This document shows, in pieces, positions 33,714 to 44,200 of a stretch of 64,000 bases of DNA. Both the position numbers and the translations under genes were made by a program. The notes under the pieces are model-generated. The model was not told the origin of the DNA. It worked only from the letters and a program-made list of their open reading frames with translations, and did no database searches. Source of the DNA: an uncultured Oscillospiraceae bacterium (lineage in GTDB: Bacteria > Bacillota > Clostridia > Oscillospirales > Oscillospiraceae); contig CAKTVL010000008.1 in the NCBI GenBank assembly GCA_934623575.1, forward strand, positions 5,319 through 69,318, in the 5' to 3' direction. The stretch's first letter is position 1. Every line of letters begins with the position of its first letter.

Positions 33714-34556
33714 TTAATTCGCGTTCATACCGAGAGGCTCATAGGTCAGCAGCTTTTTCTTCCAAAGGGTCTCCGTTTGGATCACTTCATCGGGCGTCAC
33801 GGCCTTTGGCAGGAGCTGCAAAATCGAGAACTGGAAGTGCGTATACCTATCCGGGTAGTCGCAGAGCAGCTCCTTCATCAGCTTGTTGTCGCCGTGCAGC
33901 GATTTCACATAGTGCGTCCAGCGTCCCAACAAACCGCCCTTGCCGTAAGCGGAGCCAACATACTTCCGGCCATTTTCACGGTCAACAATGAGATAGACCG
34001 CGTTGATGGAAGAAAGCGCCGTGTGCCACGATTCGTATGCCGTGGGATCCTGCACGATCTCCCAAAGCTCTTCATAGGTAAGGATCGCGTTTTCGTAGCC
34101 GGAAAAGATCTTCTTGTCCCGAATGGCCACAATAGGCTTTTCGTTTGTGCCTTTCTGCGCCCAGGCAAGCGCGCTTTTACCCCATTCGATCAAGAGTCTG
34201 CCTTCGTATTCCTTCAGCAGGTCAATGCGCTCCAGATTGTAAAACATTCGCTGTCCTTGGAACCAATCCTCCAGCGGGAAACCCTTTGGTTTCGTGTCCT
34301 GCGTGTCAATAACGCCGCCGCTTACCTTGTAGCAGGCGAAAAACTTTGCCGTCGTACTCTTGTCGCTGATAAATACGCACCAATAATCATACCCGTTGCT
34401 GAAGGTTTCACTCTGTACGCGGGTGTACTCCTCCACCATGTTCTTGTCATAGCATTTCTTGAATGCCTTGTCACCCAGCGAATGCCGGATCAGCTTTACC
34501 CGCTTCGGGTCAAGCCCCACATTTTTAAGCACATCGGAAAAGTTCAAAATTGCCAT
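33714..34556 (-). CDS. GIY-YIG nuclease-domain protein
   Basis: A 280-residue protein. The C-terminal 100 residues form a GIY-YIG domain: NAVYLIVDRENGRKYVGSAY with the expected Gly/Tyr/Arg positions, and a later Glu in VIQTETLWKKKL. The N-terminal 180 residues (NVGLDPKRVKLIRH start) are found in GIY-YIG proteins of phages and defence islands but have no assigned role. It is the last gene of the operon, 29 bases after the ADP-ribosylglycohydrolase. It probably cuts nucleic acid under the control of the N-terminal sensor part. Confidence 0.8.
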   Translation of the reverse strand: MAILNFSDVLKNVGLDPKRVKLIRHSLGDKAFKKCYDKNMVEEYTRVQSETFSNGYDYWCVFISDKSTTAKFFACYKVSGGVIDTQDTKPKGFPLEDWFQGQRMFYNLERIDLLKEYEGRLLIEWGKSALAWAQKGTNEKPIVAIRDKKIFSGYENAILTYEELWEIVQDPTAYESWHTALSSINAVYLIVDRENGRKYVGSAYGKGGLLGRWTHYVKSLHGDNKLMKELLCDYPDRYTHFQFSILQLLPKAVTPDEVIQTETLWKKKLLTYEPLGMNAN

Positions 34557-34585
34557 GGAAGCCCCTCCTTATTTTGTTCTCCATT

Positions 34586-35407
34586 TTAAATTCTACCACA
34601 GATTTTTTCGTTGTAAAGCGCGCTTTCCCACCGGCGCAAAATCTCCGCCAGCTCCGGTGTCAGGCGCGTGCGGCACTCCTGCCGCAGTTCCTCTGGCACG
34701 CCGTAGAACGCCTCGGCAATGCTGCCGGTAATGGCGGCAAGTGTGTCGCTGTCACCACCGAGGGACACCGCCGTGCGGAGAGCGTCTTCAAAATCGCGAC
34801 TCTCCAAAAACGCGGTAATTGCCTGCGGCACGGTTTCCTGGCAGCTCTCCACATGGTGATAAGTGGGGCGAATCTCATCGCAGGTTCGGCTGAGGTCGTA
34901 GCCGAATTCGCGCTCCACATACGCTTTGATTTCCGCTTTGTCGTGACCCGTGCGGGCGAGAAAGATGGCCGCGGCGGTGGCCTGTGCGCCCTTGATGCCC
35001 TCCGGGTGGTCGTGGGTCACCTGGGCGGTGAGCCGCGCCAGACGCAGCGTTTCCGCCATATCTGTTGCCAGCCATGCAGCGGGAGACACCCGCATGGCAC
35101 TGCCGTTGCCGTAGCTTTGGTAGGGCTGCGGGTCGTCCTCATAGAGCCAGTCGCCAAAATGGGTGCCATAGCCCCGGTCGGGGTAGGCGCGGCCCAGCTG
35201 CTGCATCTCCCGCACCAGTGCCGCTTTGATGGCGGCATCATCCTGCCCACGGCTGCTGAGTAGCGCCTTTGCTACCGCCAGCGTCATCACCGTGTCGTCG
35301 GTGAAGTCGGAACGGCGGCTGAACAGGGGGAAATCCTTCGCCTTATAGTTGTTGCAGTCGAACTCGTAGGGGCTGCCCACGATGTCGCCCAAAATCGCTC
35401 CGTACAT
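34586..35407 (-). CDS. ADP-ribosylglycohydrolase (DraG/ARH family)
   Basis: A 273-residue protein with both Mg2+-binding blocks of the family: SDFTDDTVMT near residue 33 and GGDSDTLAAITG near 228. It also has the N-terminal GAILGDIVGSPYEF. Such enzymes remove ADP-ribose from proteins or nucleic acids. It starts 4 bases after the VWA gene. Together with the macro domain protein (37316-38305) the operon carries two different ADP-ribose removal or binding activities. Confidence 0.92.
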   Translation of the reverse strand: MYGAILGDIVGSPYEFDCNNYKAKDFPLFSRRSDFTDDTVMTLAVAKALLSSRGQDDAAIKAALVREMQQLGRAYPDRGYGTHFGDWLYEDDPQPYQSYGNGSAMRVSPAAWLATDMAETLRLARLTAQVTHDHPEGIKGAQATAAAIFLARTGHDKAEIKAYVEREFGYDLSRTCDEIRPTYHHVESCQETVPQAITAFLESRDFEDALRTAVSLGGDSDTLAAITGSIAEAFYGVPEELRQECRTRLTPELAEILRRWESALYNEKICGRI

Positions 35408-35411
35408 ACGC

Positions 35412-36047
35412 TTACCTCCCTCTTTTCTGCACGTCCTCGTCGATGCGGCGTTTCCAGTCGGCGCTGAGAGGTTGGGCCGCTCGAACGCTGCACACGGCCT
35501 CGCTGATGACCTCGTAATTCAGCGCCGTGCCCGCCTCGTCGCACTTGTAGTTCACCGAGCGGTTCGCACCGATGCCGAAGCGTGCCGCCTCCTTGGCTGC
35601 GTCGATGTTTGCGCCGAGGAACAGGAACTCCCAGCCGTATCGCTCCTTCTGCCTCTCGATCATGCGGCGCACACGTTCGTAATCGTATCGGCGGCTGGCG
35701 TTTTCGTAGCCGTCGGTGGTGATGATGAACATTGTCTTTTCCGGTACATCCTCGCGGCGGGCGTACTTGTGGATGTTGCCGATGTGGTGGATGGCCCCGC
35801 CCACGGCGTCCAGCAGGGCCGTACAGCCGCGGGTGAAATACTCCTTTTTCGTCATGGGCGGCACCTTGGCAAGGGGCAGGCGGTCGTGGATGACCACGCT
35901 CTCATTGTCAAACAGCACGGTGGAGACCAGCGCCTCGCCTGCCTTCTGTTTTTGCCTCGCGATCATGGAGTTGAAGCCGCCGATGGTGTCTGCCTCCAGC
36001 CCCGCCATGGAGCCGCTGCAATCCAGGATGAAAACCAATTCTGTCAT
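35412..36047 (-). CDS. VWA-domain protein with intact MIDAS
   Basis: A 211-residue protein that is a single von Willebrand A domain. MIDAS residues are seen in FILDCSGSM, the Thr in RGCTALLDAVGG and the Asp in ITTDGYENAS. This TerY-like, cytoplasmic type lacks a signal peptide. The start at 36047 follows GGAGGG; a frame beginning 45 bases upstream lacks a ribosome site. Such VWA proteins act as metal-dependent scaffolds for enzyme complexes, here perhaps for the ADP-ribose enzymes encoded on both sides. Confidence 0.85.
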   Translation of the reverse strand: MTELVFILDCSGSMAGLEADTIGGFNSMIARQKQKAGEALVSTVLFDNESVVIHDRLPLAKVPPMTKKEYFTRGCTALLDAVGGAIHHIGNIHKYARREDVPEKTMFIITTDGYENASRRYDYERVRRMIERQKERYGWEFLFLGANIDAAKEAARFGIGANRSVNYKCDEAGTALNYEVISEAVCSVRAAQPLSADWKRRIDEDVQKRGR

Positions 36048-36126
36048 AATGAAAACCCTCCTTCGTTTGATTACGCTCCCATTGTAGCGCATCCGAAGGA
36101 GGGTTTGGTCGCCTGTGGGGCGACAT

Positions 36127-36483
36127 TTATTGGGTTTTCAGACGGCTCTCCCACTCGGCTTCTTTGAAGCCGACCAGCACGAAGTCATCGCCCACCAGCA
36201 GCGGGCGCTTGACCAGCATCCCGTCTGCCGCAAGGAGCTTCAGCATCTCGTCCTCGCTCATTTGGGGCAACTTGTCCTTTAGCCCCATAGATTTGTATAG
36301 CAGACCGCTGGTGTTAAAAAACCTTTTCAGCGGCAGCCCGCTGCGCTGATGCCACGCAGACAGTTCCTCATAAGCGGGATGTTCCATTTTGATGTCCCGG
36401 AATGTATAGGAAATGCCGTTCTCGTCCAGCCACTTCTGCACCTTCTGGCAGGTGGTGCATTTGGGGTAGCAGATAAAAGTCAT
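36127..36483 (-). CDS. ArsC/Spx-like thioredoxin-fold protein
   Basis: A 118-residue protein of the ArsC/Spx/YffB family. It has the N-terminal CxxC (YPKCTTCQKVQKWLDENG), DIKMEHPAYEEL, and the C-terminal RPLLVGDDFVLVGF corresponding to the RP(I/L) loop. It may be a glutaredoxin-like reductase or an Spx-type regulator that binds RNA polymerase. The start is ATG 36483 after AGGAG. It is embedded in the operon with 16- and 79-base gaps, which is unusual for a housekeeping arsenate reductase. Confidence 0.8.
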   Translation of the reverse strand: MTFICYPKCTTCQKVQKWLDENGISYTFRDIKMEHPAYEELSAWHQRSGLPLKRFFNTSGLLYKSMGLKDKLPQMSEDEMLKLLAADGMLVKRPLLVGDDFVLVGFKEAEWESRLKTQ

Positions 36484-36499
36484 GGTGTTACGCTCCTGA

Positions 36500-37306
36500 T
36501 TACAAAAGTATACTTCTTGCCCACTCCGTGCAGGCATCCGATTCCATCAATCCAAGTTCCTGCCAAATGCCCGCGTAGTATAATCCCTTTATTGGATCCT
36601 TTGCGCCGTTCTTTCTCTTTCCGTATATGTGCTGCGTATCGTACACTTCATTCATCGCCCAAGTTGCTTTTGTTGCGCCCTCTAGCGTCAGCACACGCTT
36701 TTTGTCAAAGGGCAGCAATCCCGCTCCGGGCTTGGTGATATCCAGAGAAAGCCTCTCAGATGCTTTGAATATAACATTCGCTATGCCGCTTGTCCGCTCA
36801 TCGGTTGAATGGGGGTGCCACCACGCTTCTTTTTGTTTTTCGGGCACAGAAAGGATTTCCCCCACCTGTAGGTAGCCCCAAATCACCTGAATATCTTTTT
36901 CACGGTAAAAATCACCGCACTCCCGCGAATACTTGTATTCCCCGTTTTTGCACTCAACAAAGTGGAAATTTCCAAAAAACAGGAAAATATCTCCCGGCGC
37001 AACGCCCAGATTCTTCAGGTAAGAAGCCGCGGCATCCCGCTGACCGAACGCCGGAAACCAGCCATCAATTTCCTTTGCACGCCGACTCAAATCCAAATCC
37101 GGGTCGACATGGCAGTGGTTCCCACCCTTATACCTCAAATCATGTAAAATCTTGGAGTATGGAATCCCATTGTAGTAAAGCGAATCATAGGTATCGGTAT
37201 CCCCACTGGGAATGGGAAAGGAAATCATCGTGCCATCTTCAAAGATAGGGCTGACAATGCCGCCGTTTGCGGAATCAAATCCTTTTCGACTGAGTATAAT
37301 TTTCAT
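36500..37306 (-). CDS. Nmad3-type putative nucleotide-modification protein
   Basis: A 268-residue protein whose N-terminus (MKIILSRKGFDSANGG, then PIFEDGTMISFPIPSGD) and later GDIFLFFGNFHFVE block match the Nmad3 family. That family was predicted from phage and bacterial clusters to take part in hypermodified-base synthesis. It is conserved through to the C-terminus (ATWAMNEVYD) and appears full length. It sits 9 bases after the macro domain gene. Activity is unknown; the family is linked to modification of nucleic acids on genomic context only. Confidence 0.7.
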   Translation of the reverse strand: MKIILSRKGFDSANGGIVSPIFEDGTMISFPIPSGDTDTYDSLYYNGIPYSKILHDLRYKGGNHCHVDPDLDLSRRAKEIDGWFPAFGQRDAAASYLKNLGVAPGDIFLFFGNFHFVECKNGEYKYSRECGDFYREKDIQVIWGYLQVGEILSVPEKQKEAWWHPHSTDERTSGIANVIFKASERLSLDITKPGAGLLPFDKKRVLTLEGATKATWAMNEVYDTQHIYGKRKNGAKDPIKGLYYAGIWQELGLMESDACTEWARSILL

Positions 37307-37315
37307 TTCTCTTCC

Positions 37316-38305
37316 TCACGCCCCCAGTAAACTCTGGTCGAACGCGAACAGCGCCTCGTTGATCTTGAAAATGTCGTAGTCCCGCTGCATGATGAAATAC
37401 TCGATGATGACATCAAACTTGCTGCTGGGGCTGAGGGCGTAGCCCGCCCGGGCGATGAGGTCGCGGGTCTCCGGCAGGCTCAGCTCAAGCGCGATGGCGA
37501 AGGCCACCGCCGTGGGCTTGGAGGGCTTGTAGTCCGGGTTGTTGCGGATTTTCGAGAACAGCTTGCGATCCACATTGGCCTTCTTGTAGACCTCGGCGTC
37601 CTTTTTGCCGCTGCGGTCGATGAGCTTCAGCAGCGTCTCCGAAAACCCGGCGTCCAAATGCGCAAGCGCCTCGTCCAGCCCGGAGGCCACCATGGGCACG
37701 TCCTCGTAGGCGGTCAGCATCCGGCTTTCGACGACGCCCATCCGGCGCATCCGCTCCCGGCGGGAATCGGTGTGGGCATCCACATAGTGGTCGTCGATGT
37801 AGGCGGCGATATCCGCGAAAAGCTTATTGCCGATCTGGTACGCCGCGCGGTCGAAAATGACGATGTACACCGTCATGTCGTTCTCTGCGAGGAATTCACT
37901 GATGGTGTCCACCGCCACCCGGAGCGCCTGATCCTTGGGGTAGCCGAAGATGCCGGAGGAGATCAGCGGGAAGGCAACCGTCTCGCAGCCATGCTCTTTC
38001 GCCAGCGCAAGGCTCGTCCGGTAGCAGGAGACCAGCTGCTTCCGCTCGCCGTGGCTGCCGCCGTTCCACACGGGGCCCACGGTGTGGATGATGTAGCGGC
38101 ACGGCAGGCGGTACGCGCCAGTGATCTTGGCCTCGCCGGTTCGGCAACCGCCCAGCGTCCGGCACTCTTGGAGCAGCTCCGGCCCCGCCGCCCGGTGGAT
38201 GCAGCCATCCACGCCGCCTCCGCCCAGCAGAGATTCCTTCGCTGCGTTGACGATGACGTCCACGCTCATTTTCGTAATGTCGTTTCGAACAATTTCAAGA
38301 GGCAT
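37316..38305 (-). CDS. Macro domain protein with helical HTH-like C-terminal domain
   Basis: A 329-residue protein. Residues 1-170 are a macro domain: [20 protein letters not shown] binds ADP-ribose, and IIHTVGPVW and [13 protein letters not shown] form the second loop. The C-terminal 140 residues are helical. They contain a Cro-like segment ([19 protein letters not shown], then [27 protein letters not shown]), probably a nucleic-acid- or protein-binding module. It likely hydrolyses or reads ADP-ribose or O-acetyl-ADP-ribose marks. It lies within the operon (31- and 9-base gaps). Confidence 0.88.
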   Translation of the reverse strand: MPLEIVRNDITKMSVDVIVNAAKESLLGGGGVDGCIHRAAGPELLQECRTLGGCRTGEAKITGAYRLPCRYIIHTVGPVWNGGSHGERKQLVSCYRTSLALAKEHGCETVAFPLISSGIFGYPKDQALRVAVDTISEFLAENDMTVYIVIFDRAAYQIGNKLFADIAAYIDDHYVDAHTDSRRERMRRMGVVESRMLTAYEDVPMVASGLDEALAHLDAGFSETLLKLIDRSGKKDAEVYKKANVDRKLFSKIRNNPDYKPSKPTAVAFAIALELSLPETRDLIARAGYALSPSSKFDVIIEYFIMQRDYDIFKINEALFAFDQSLLGA

Positions 38306-38336
38306 GGTTCTATCCCTCAATTCCTATCATTCAAAA

Positions 38337-38543
38337 TCAAACCAACGCGCCGTTGTCTTCCTCCTTTTCCACTTCGGACAGTTCTTCCCAATCCTTACGA
38401 TTTCCGCATCTACGAAGGTAATCGTGACCGCCATCCACAGCGCACGAACCGCAGCTGCAAAACTTGAAATCATGGACAGTCTTGCTTTCAATAATGTCTC
38501 CACATTTCTTGCATCTGATCGCGTTCCTGATAATTTTCGGCAT
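38337..38543 (-). CDS. Small zinc-binding protein
   Basis: A 68-residue protein with CKKCGDIIES, then FCSCGSC, two Cys clusters for one zinc ion, and a C-terminal acidic tail. GAGGG precedes the ATG at 38543. It starts 2 bases after the stop of the SF1 helicase gene. Similar stand-alone zinc ribbons occur widely in Clostridia and are of unknown role. Confidence 0.7.
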   Translation of the reverse strand: MPKIIRNAIRCKKCGDIIESKTVHDFKFCSCGSCAVDGGHDYLRRCGNRKDWEELSEVEKEEDNGALV

Positions 38544-38545
38544 AA

Positions 38546-41254
38546 TCAGTCCCTCTTTAGTGCATTTTTGATTTTCTCTTTTTCCCCGCTGCCATCTGTG
38601 CGGAGGCGCAGCAGCGGGACGGCGCACTTCTCCAGAATGGAGTTTTTCTTCATATCTCGCTCTGCCTGCTTGCTCCCCGCTTCGTGGAAGCCAGTCCCGT
38701 CTACTTCAATCGCCAGCACAGGTTGCTTATCCATCTGATTAAACAGCAGAAAATCCACATGGGTCAATGGATTGCGGGCATATTTGCGTTCTCCCTCTGT
38801 CAGCGGTTCATAGTTCTTCACCAGTGTCGCAAGAGAAACATGCACTGCACAACCGATAGAGGAAAACGCCTCCTCAGACAACATCTCTTGAATCACAGAG
38901 TACATGAGATTCTCGGAATCGTATTCTGATATCCGCTTATGTTTTTTCAGATATGCTCTGCGCTGCTCAGCATAGCCCTGATAGAGCATATCGAACACGG
39001 AGTAGACCTGGCTCTGGATAACCTCAAAATTGTTATATTCGATGTACCGCGTTAGGTCGCCGTAGTTGGTCTGGTCATTGCGCGGATCCTGCGATGTAAC
39101 CACCGCCAGCGAATGAACTGCGCGGGAAACTGCCACATTCAGCATGTGGGGATCATCCACGAAATCCGTGATGACATTGTCGACTGAGGTCAGAATGATA
39201 GCATCTTGTTCTCGCCCCTGAAACTTGTGGACGGTGTCCACCTCATAAGTATCTCCCAGTTGCTTACGAATGGCTGTCACCTGATCCCGATACGGCGTAA
39301 TAATGCCGATGCTCTGGAAATTCTGCTGATGCAGCCGCGGAAGTACCTCCTGCTGGATGACATCAATCTGTCGCTGGTTGAGATGCCCACGGGCGTGATT
39401 ACCGGCAATCGTCCGGTACATGGTCAACACATCCGGCTCATCATGGTCTTTTGTCATAACGATCAGCTGTCCGTGGTAGAACTTCTGATTGCAAAAATTG
39501 ATGATTTTCGGGTGACAGCGGTAGTGTTCCCGCAGCAGCGTAACAGGTGCATCCTGCCATATTTCCAATGCAGAGGACAGCAAACTGTGGGTAGAAAAGC
39601 GATAACGCTCATCCAAGGAATGCTTTTGCCAAATGGCATCGCTGGTGCGAATGTCATCCTCCGTCAGCACATTGGGGAGCTGCTTCAAGTCCCCGACAAT
39701 CACGATATTCCGCGCACAGGAAAATGCCAGCACCCCTGTGGCTAAATCGACCTGTGAGGCTTCATCCACGATTAAATAATCATAGATATGATCGATGCTC
39801 AGCGTTCCCTTGATGGAATAGGTCGTGCTGAGCACCACCGGGTACTCACGGGTAAACTCCGCGGAATTCCGGCGGAAATCGTTCTTTTCAAAGCATCGCC
39901 TATTATTCCGCCAATGATACCGTGTTGCCAGCTCCGCCCGGAACAGCCGCAGGGACTTTTGTGTGAGTTCGTCCAGCTTCGCGTCGAAAGCGTAGCGCTC
40001 CAGCTTTCGGTTCAATTCCTGCTTTTCGGCCTCCAGTTCCCGCCTCTTTACGAAATAGAATTGGTTTTGCAAATAGGGAATGACCTGTTCTGGGGAGCGG
40101 ATAAACAATTTGAGCGCATTACGGTTGAATCGGAACATGATGGAGATTTTTTGCAACAGGCTCAAGCGAGTCTCACGCTCTGCGTGCTGTTCAAATTCCA
40201 TCCAAAGCGCAAGGATCTTCTGCGAGGACAGCTTGTCCATGCTATCCATTGGCACATCGCTGTAACTTGCGTAATATTCCTCAAAATAATGCTGCTCCGG
40301 GTTTAGCCGCAAGAACTCCTGATCAATTTCCGCAATGCGGTTCTTGGCATTGAGCATTTCATTTAGCTCTTTGGAAAGCGCAGTTGTTTCCTGATCCAAC
40401 TGCTGCCGTTGCTCCGGCAGCATCTCCCAATCGCTCATATCTGGATAGACACCGGTCTGAGCCTCCAGAAACTTTTGCTTGTTGGCAAGGCTCCCGAGAA
40501 ACGCAGTCAGAAAGTCAACATTCTTCTTTTCCAGCTTTTCCGCCACATTGTGCGTTGCAGAGTTGTTGTTAGATACGACCGCCACGGTTTTCCCGCTCCG
40601 AACCACATTGGCAATGATATTCAGGATCGTCTGTGTCTTTCCAGTACCCGGAGGCCCCTGAATGATGCTGATTTTGGAAGAAAGCGCCCGCTCCACCGCC
40701 AGTTTCTGACTTTGGTTCAAGCCAAACGGATAGATCACCGCCTCCGGCATCTGGGGCATTTTGACGTCTTTCTGCGGTGCAAGATAGCTTGCCAACACGG
40801 TATCCTCGCTGACCTGCTGGATCTTGTCATACTGCATGCTTAGAATGTTGATACCGTTTTCCGCCACCAGACTGATTGCAGCGGCAGTCTCCTTGAAATA
40901 TTGGAATGTTTCTTGATTTTTACCGTCTGTCAGGCAATTTTGCTGGAACTGCACTTCGCTCCTGTGGAATGATAAATCTCTCTTTCCGTTGCGGACAATA
41001 CGATAATACCCACTGAAGTCGAGAATCTCATCAATTCCGCTGATGGTCTGCCCATTTGCGGTGACAATCACCCGTGCAGGGTCGATTTTCTTTTGCAGGG
41101 GTAGGATCTCCACATTGCTACGCTGAAAGCTGTATGTCTTATTGGGCGCACTGGTATAGACGACCTCACACTTCCCGTCATGGAACTGAAAGCTCGCGAC
41201 CGAGTCCGTCTGGTCTTTTCCTTTTATGATGATTAAGCGCTTTCGTGCGTCCAT
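38546..41254 (-). CDS. SF1 helicase fused to a C-terminal nuclease-like (DUF2726) domain
   Basis: A 902-residue protein. Walker A GPPGTGKTQT is near residue 205, motif II reads VDEASQVD, and later UPF1/DNA2-like motifs include QGREQDAIILTSVDN and LNVAVSRA. The C-terminal 100 residues (THVDFLLFNQ, then AIEVDGTGFHE, then KKNSILEKC) are a DUF2726/PD-(D/E)XK-like domain with D and ExD residues. The start at 41254 follows GGGAGA. With the adjacent PLD-SF2 helicase it gives the operon two motors and two possible nuclease centres. Confidence 0.85.
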   Translation of the reverse strand: MDARKRLIIIKGKDQTDSVASFQFHDGKCEVVYTSAPNKTYSFQRSNVEILPLQKKIDPARVIVTANGQTISGIDEILDFSGYYRIVRNGKRDLSFHRSEVQFQQNCLTDGKNQETFQYFKETAAAISLVAENGINILSMQYDKIQQVSEDTVLASYLAPQKDVKMPQMPEAVIYPFGLNQSQKLAVERALSSKISIIQGPPGTGKTQTILNIIANVVRSGKTVAVVSNNNSATHNVAEKLEKKNVDFLTAFLGSLANKQKFLEAQTGVYPDMSDWEMLPEQRQQLDQETTALSKELNEMLNAKNRIAEIDQEFLRLNPEQHYFEEYYASYSDVPMDSMDKLSSQKILALWMEFEQHAERETRLSLLQKISIMFRFNRNALKLFIRSPEQVIPYLQNQFYFVKRRELEAEKQELNRKLERYAFDAKLDELTQKSLRLFRAELATRYHWRNNRRCFEKNDFRRNSAEFTREYPVVLSTTYSIKGTLSIDHIYDYLIVDEASQVDLATGVLAFSCARNIVIVGDLKQLPNVLTEDDIRTSDAIWQKHSLDERYRFSTHSLLSSALEIWQDAPVTLLREHYRCHPKIINFCNQKFYHGQLIVMTKDHDEPDVLTMYRTIAGNHARGHLNQRQIDVIQQEVLPRLHQQNFQSIGIITPYRDQVTAIRKQLGDTYEVDTVHKFQGREQDAIILTSVDNVITDFVDDPHMLNVAVSRAVHSLAVVTSQDPRNDQTNYGDLTRYIEYNNFEVIQSQVYSVFDMLYQGYAEQRRAYLKKHKRISEYDSENLMYSVIQEMLSEEAFSSIGCAVHVSLATLVKNYEPLTEGERKYARNPLTHVDFLLFNQMDKQPVLAIEVDGTGFHEAGSKQAERDMKKNSILEKCAVPLLRLRTDGSGEKEKIKNALKRD

Positions 41255-41284
41255 AGGTGTCTCCCAAAAATCATGCAAAGTACG

Positions 41285-44200
41285 TCAGCCCACTACCAAC
41301 TTATTGGTCTTCTTCAAGAACTTCGCCGGGATTGGGCGGTCCAGCTGCCAGGTGATATTCATCGGCCTGCTGCCTGTGTGCTTCACGTAGTTCGCCGTAC
41401 CCAAATAGGTGTACGCCTCCGCGCCGCCGGTCATACGGTCCGACTTAAACTCACGGACAAACAGCAGTACCTTACTGCCGCGTTCTTTATGATGGATATA
41501 GCGCTGACCGGTGGACGAATTCTCCGCCGTGGTGCTCTGGCTCTGCCAATGAAACAAGCTCTCATTGATGGAATAATCGTTGTACATGGTGGTTGGCGAA
41601 TAGTCCTTGTCCGCCTTGTTCAGCGTCACAAAGAACACATCGATGTTTTTCTCCGGCAGCCACTTCACGCCCTCACGCACGGTTGCCGGTTTCATAAAGT
41701 CCATCGCCACCAACAGTTGATCGCGGGTATAGGTGCAGTGCAGATCCAACGGGCAGTCGAAGCCCAGCTCCACCGGCTCGTCGATAAAGTCGATCTGCTC
41801 GAAGCGATAGCGCAGCAGCTCCATGAGCTCACCGAGCAGAACTGTGCTGTCAGACAGGGCATAGAGGTTACTAAGCACCTCTTCGTCATCCCAGTCCTCC
41901 ACAGCCTTGCCCCAGACGGTGATGTAAAACATCTGCATCATCCGCTTTTCCGCATCCGGAAGCGCTGCAAAATCAAGGTTGTCCAACCGCGGAAGAACAT
42001 CCAACAGGAACGAAATCCAGCGGCGGGAATCAGCCACAGCAAGCTTTGCAAACGCTTTGGTCAGAATATCCTCCAGCGGCTCCGAAAAGTCCTCGATGGC
42101 ATTCGCTCTGGCGCAAATGCGAGAGAAGGAGGAAAACTTGTAGATCGCACGTGGGTCAAGATGGTAGTAATCCAAGAAGTTTTTGAGCGTCAGCTCCAGC
42201 CCGCTGTCCTCCGCAAAGGAGGCCGCGCGAGCCACCAACCCAGCCGTATTGCCATAGGAGGCGCGGATATTCTCCAAAATGTATTTGGCCGCCTTCTTCT
42301 CCAACTGGATATAGCAGCCCTTGGGGACGGACACAAAACCGTCCTTGATCTCCCGGCTCACGCTGCGGGTGGCATTCGACAGCAGCGCCGCAAACTTATC
42401 TTCAAAATTGTATTTTCGATTTGCCTGACCGATAAAGTCCAGCACGGTCAGACATTCCTTGTCCTCGGATAGACGCAGACCGCGTCCCAGCTGCTGTAAG
42501 AAGATCGTCAGCGATTCGGTAGGACGTAAGAACAGAACGGTATTGACTTCCGGAATATCCACGCCTTCGTTGTAGATGTCCACAACGAAGATAAAACGAA
42601 CTTCGCCAGTTACCAAACGCTGCTTGGCCGCCGACCTTTCCTCGTCCGAAGATTGCCCGGTGAGGCACATGGACGGGATGTTGTGGTCGTTAAAATAGCG
42701 GCACATAAACTCCGCGTGATCGACCGTCACGCAGAAGCCGAGGCCCTTCACCTCGTCAATGTCCGTCACATATTTCAGCAGTGCCGTCACCACATGGTCG
42801 GCGCGGCGGTCGGCAACAGCCCCGCTGAACGTGTAGATGTGCTCCAGCTCGCTCTTTTGATAGCCGCCGGCAGACCATTTGAGCGCATCCAGATCCACCG
42901 TATCGGTAACACCAAAATATTGGAACGGGCACAGGAGCTTTCGATCAATGGCTTCCGGTAGACGGATCTCAGCGGCGATACGATTGTTGAAGTAGGGCAG
43001 GATGTTCTTGCCGTCCATACGCTCCGGAGTAGCGGTCAAGCCCAGCAGGATGCGCGGCTGGTAGTAGGACAACAACTTCTGGTAAGTCGGCGCGGCGGCA
43101 TGGTGGAATTCGTCCACGATGATGTAATCATAAAAATCGGGGCTCGTCTTTTCCGTGAAGCTCTGTGAGTTGAAGGTCTGAATGGACAGAAACAGGTTGT
43201 CGATGCTCTCCGGCTTATAGTTGCCCACAAACAGCTCACCAAAGTTTGCGTCCTTGAGCACGGCACGGAAGGTGTACAAGCTCTGCTTGAGGATTTCCTC
43301 TCGGTGCGCCACAAACAGCAGGCGGCAGGGTCTATCCGGATTCTGCTTGCGGAAGCGCTTGTAGTCCAGTGCAGAGATGACCGTCTTGCCGGTACCGGTG
43401 GCCGCCACCACCAGATTGCGCGTATAGCCACGGACAGTGCGCTCTGCCTCCAGCTTGTCCAAAATCTTCTGCTGGTAGGAATAGGGGTTGATGTCCATGG
43501 TGTAGACGCCAGGATTGTTGGTGTCGAAATATTTTTCCGCTTTCAATGCCCGTGTCAAGCGCTCCCGCTGATCCTCCGCATAATATTCAAATTCCCGGTC
43601 GTTCCAGTAATACTCAAAGGTAGCGGCGATCTTGTCGATGGTTTCGGGTAGGTCGCGTTTCGTTACTTTGGTGTTCCATTCAAGGCCGCTGGTCAATGCG
43701 GCATTGGACAGGTTGGACGAGCCCACATAGGCCGTCGTGAAGCCGGTTTCGCGGTAAAAGATATATGCCTTGGCGTGGAGCCGGGTCGTCTTGGTGTTGT
43801 AGCTGACCTTGATCTGCGTATTGGGCAGCTGGCGAAGTTCCTCGATGGCTTTCACATCCGTTGCGCCCATGTAAGAAGTGGTGATAATGCGAAGTTCGCC
43901 GCCGCTGTGCGTAAACTCCCGCAGCTCGTCCATGATGAGCCGCAGGCCGCTCCATTTGATGAAGGACACCAGCATGTCGATCCGGTCGGCCGAGACGATT
44001 TCCTTTTTGAGTTCTGTAAACATCTGCGGCTCATGCACGGCCCCGGTGAAAAGTGAGCTTTGTGCGATGGAGGTCTCTGGGCGCTCTATGTCCGCCGCTG
44101 TTTTTCCTACGGCCAGCCGCGGATCGGCTTCCCGCAAAAGCGCAAGAAGCTGCTCTGCCCGCCGGTCAACGCCCAGCGCGGCAAAGTCAGCTTCTTTCGT

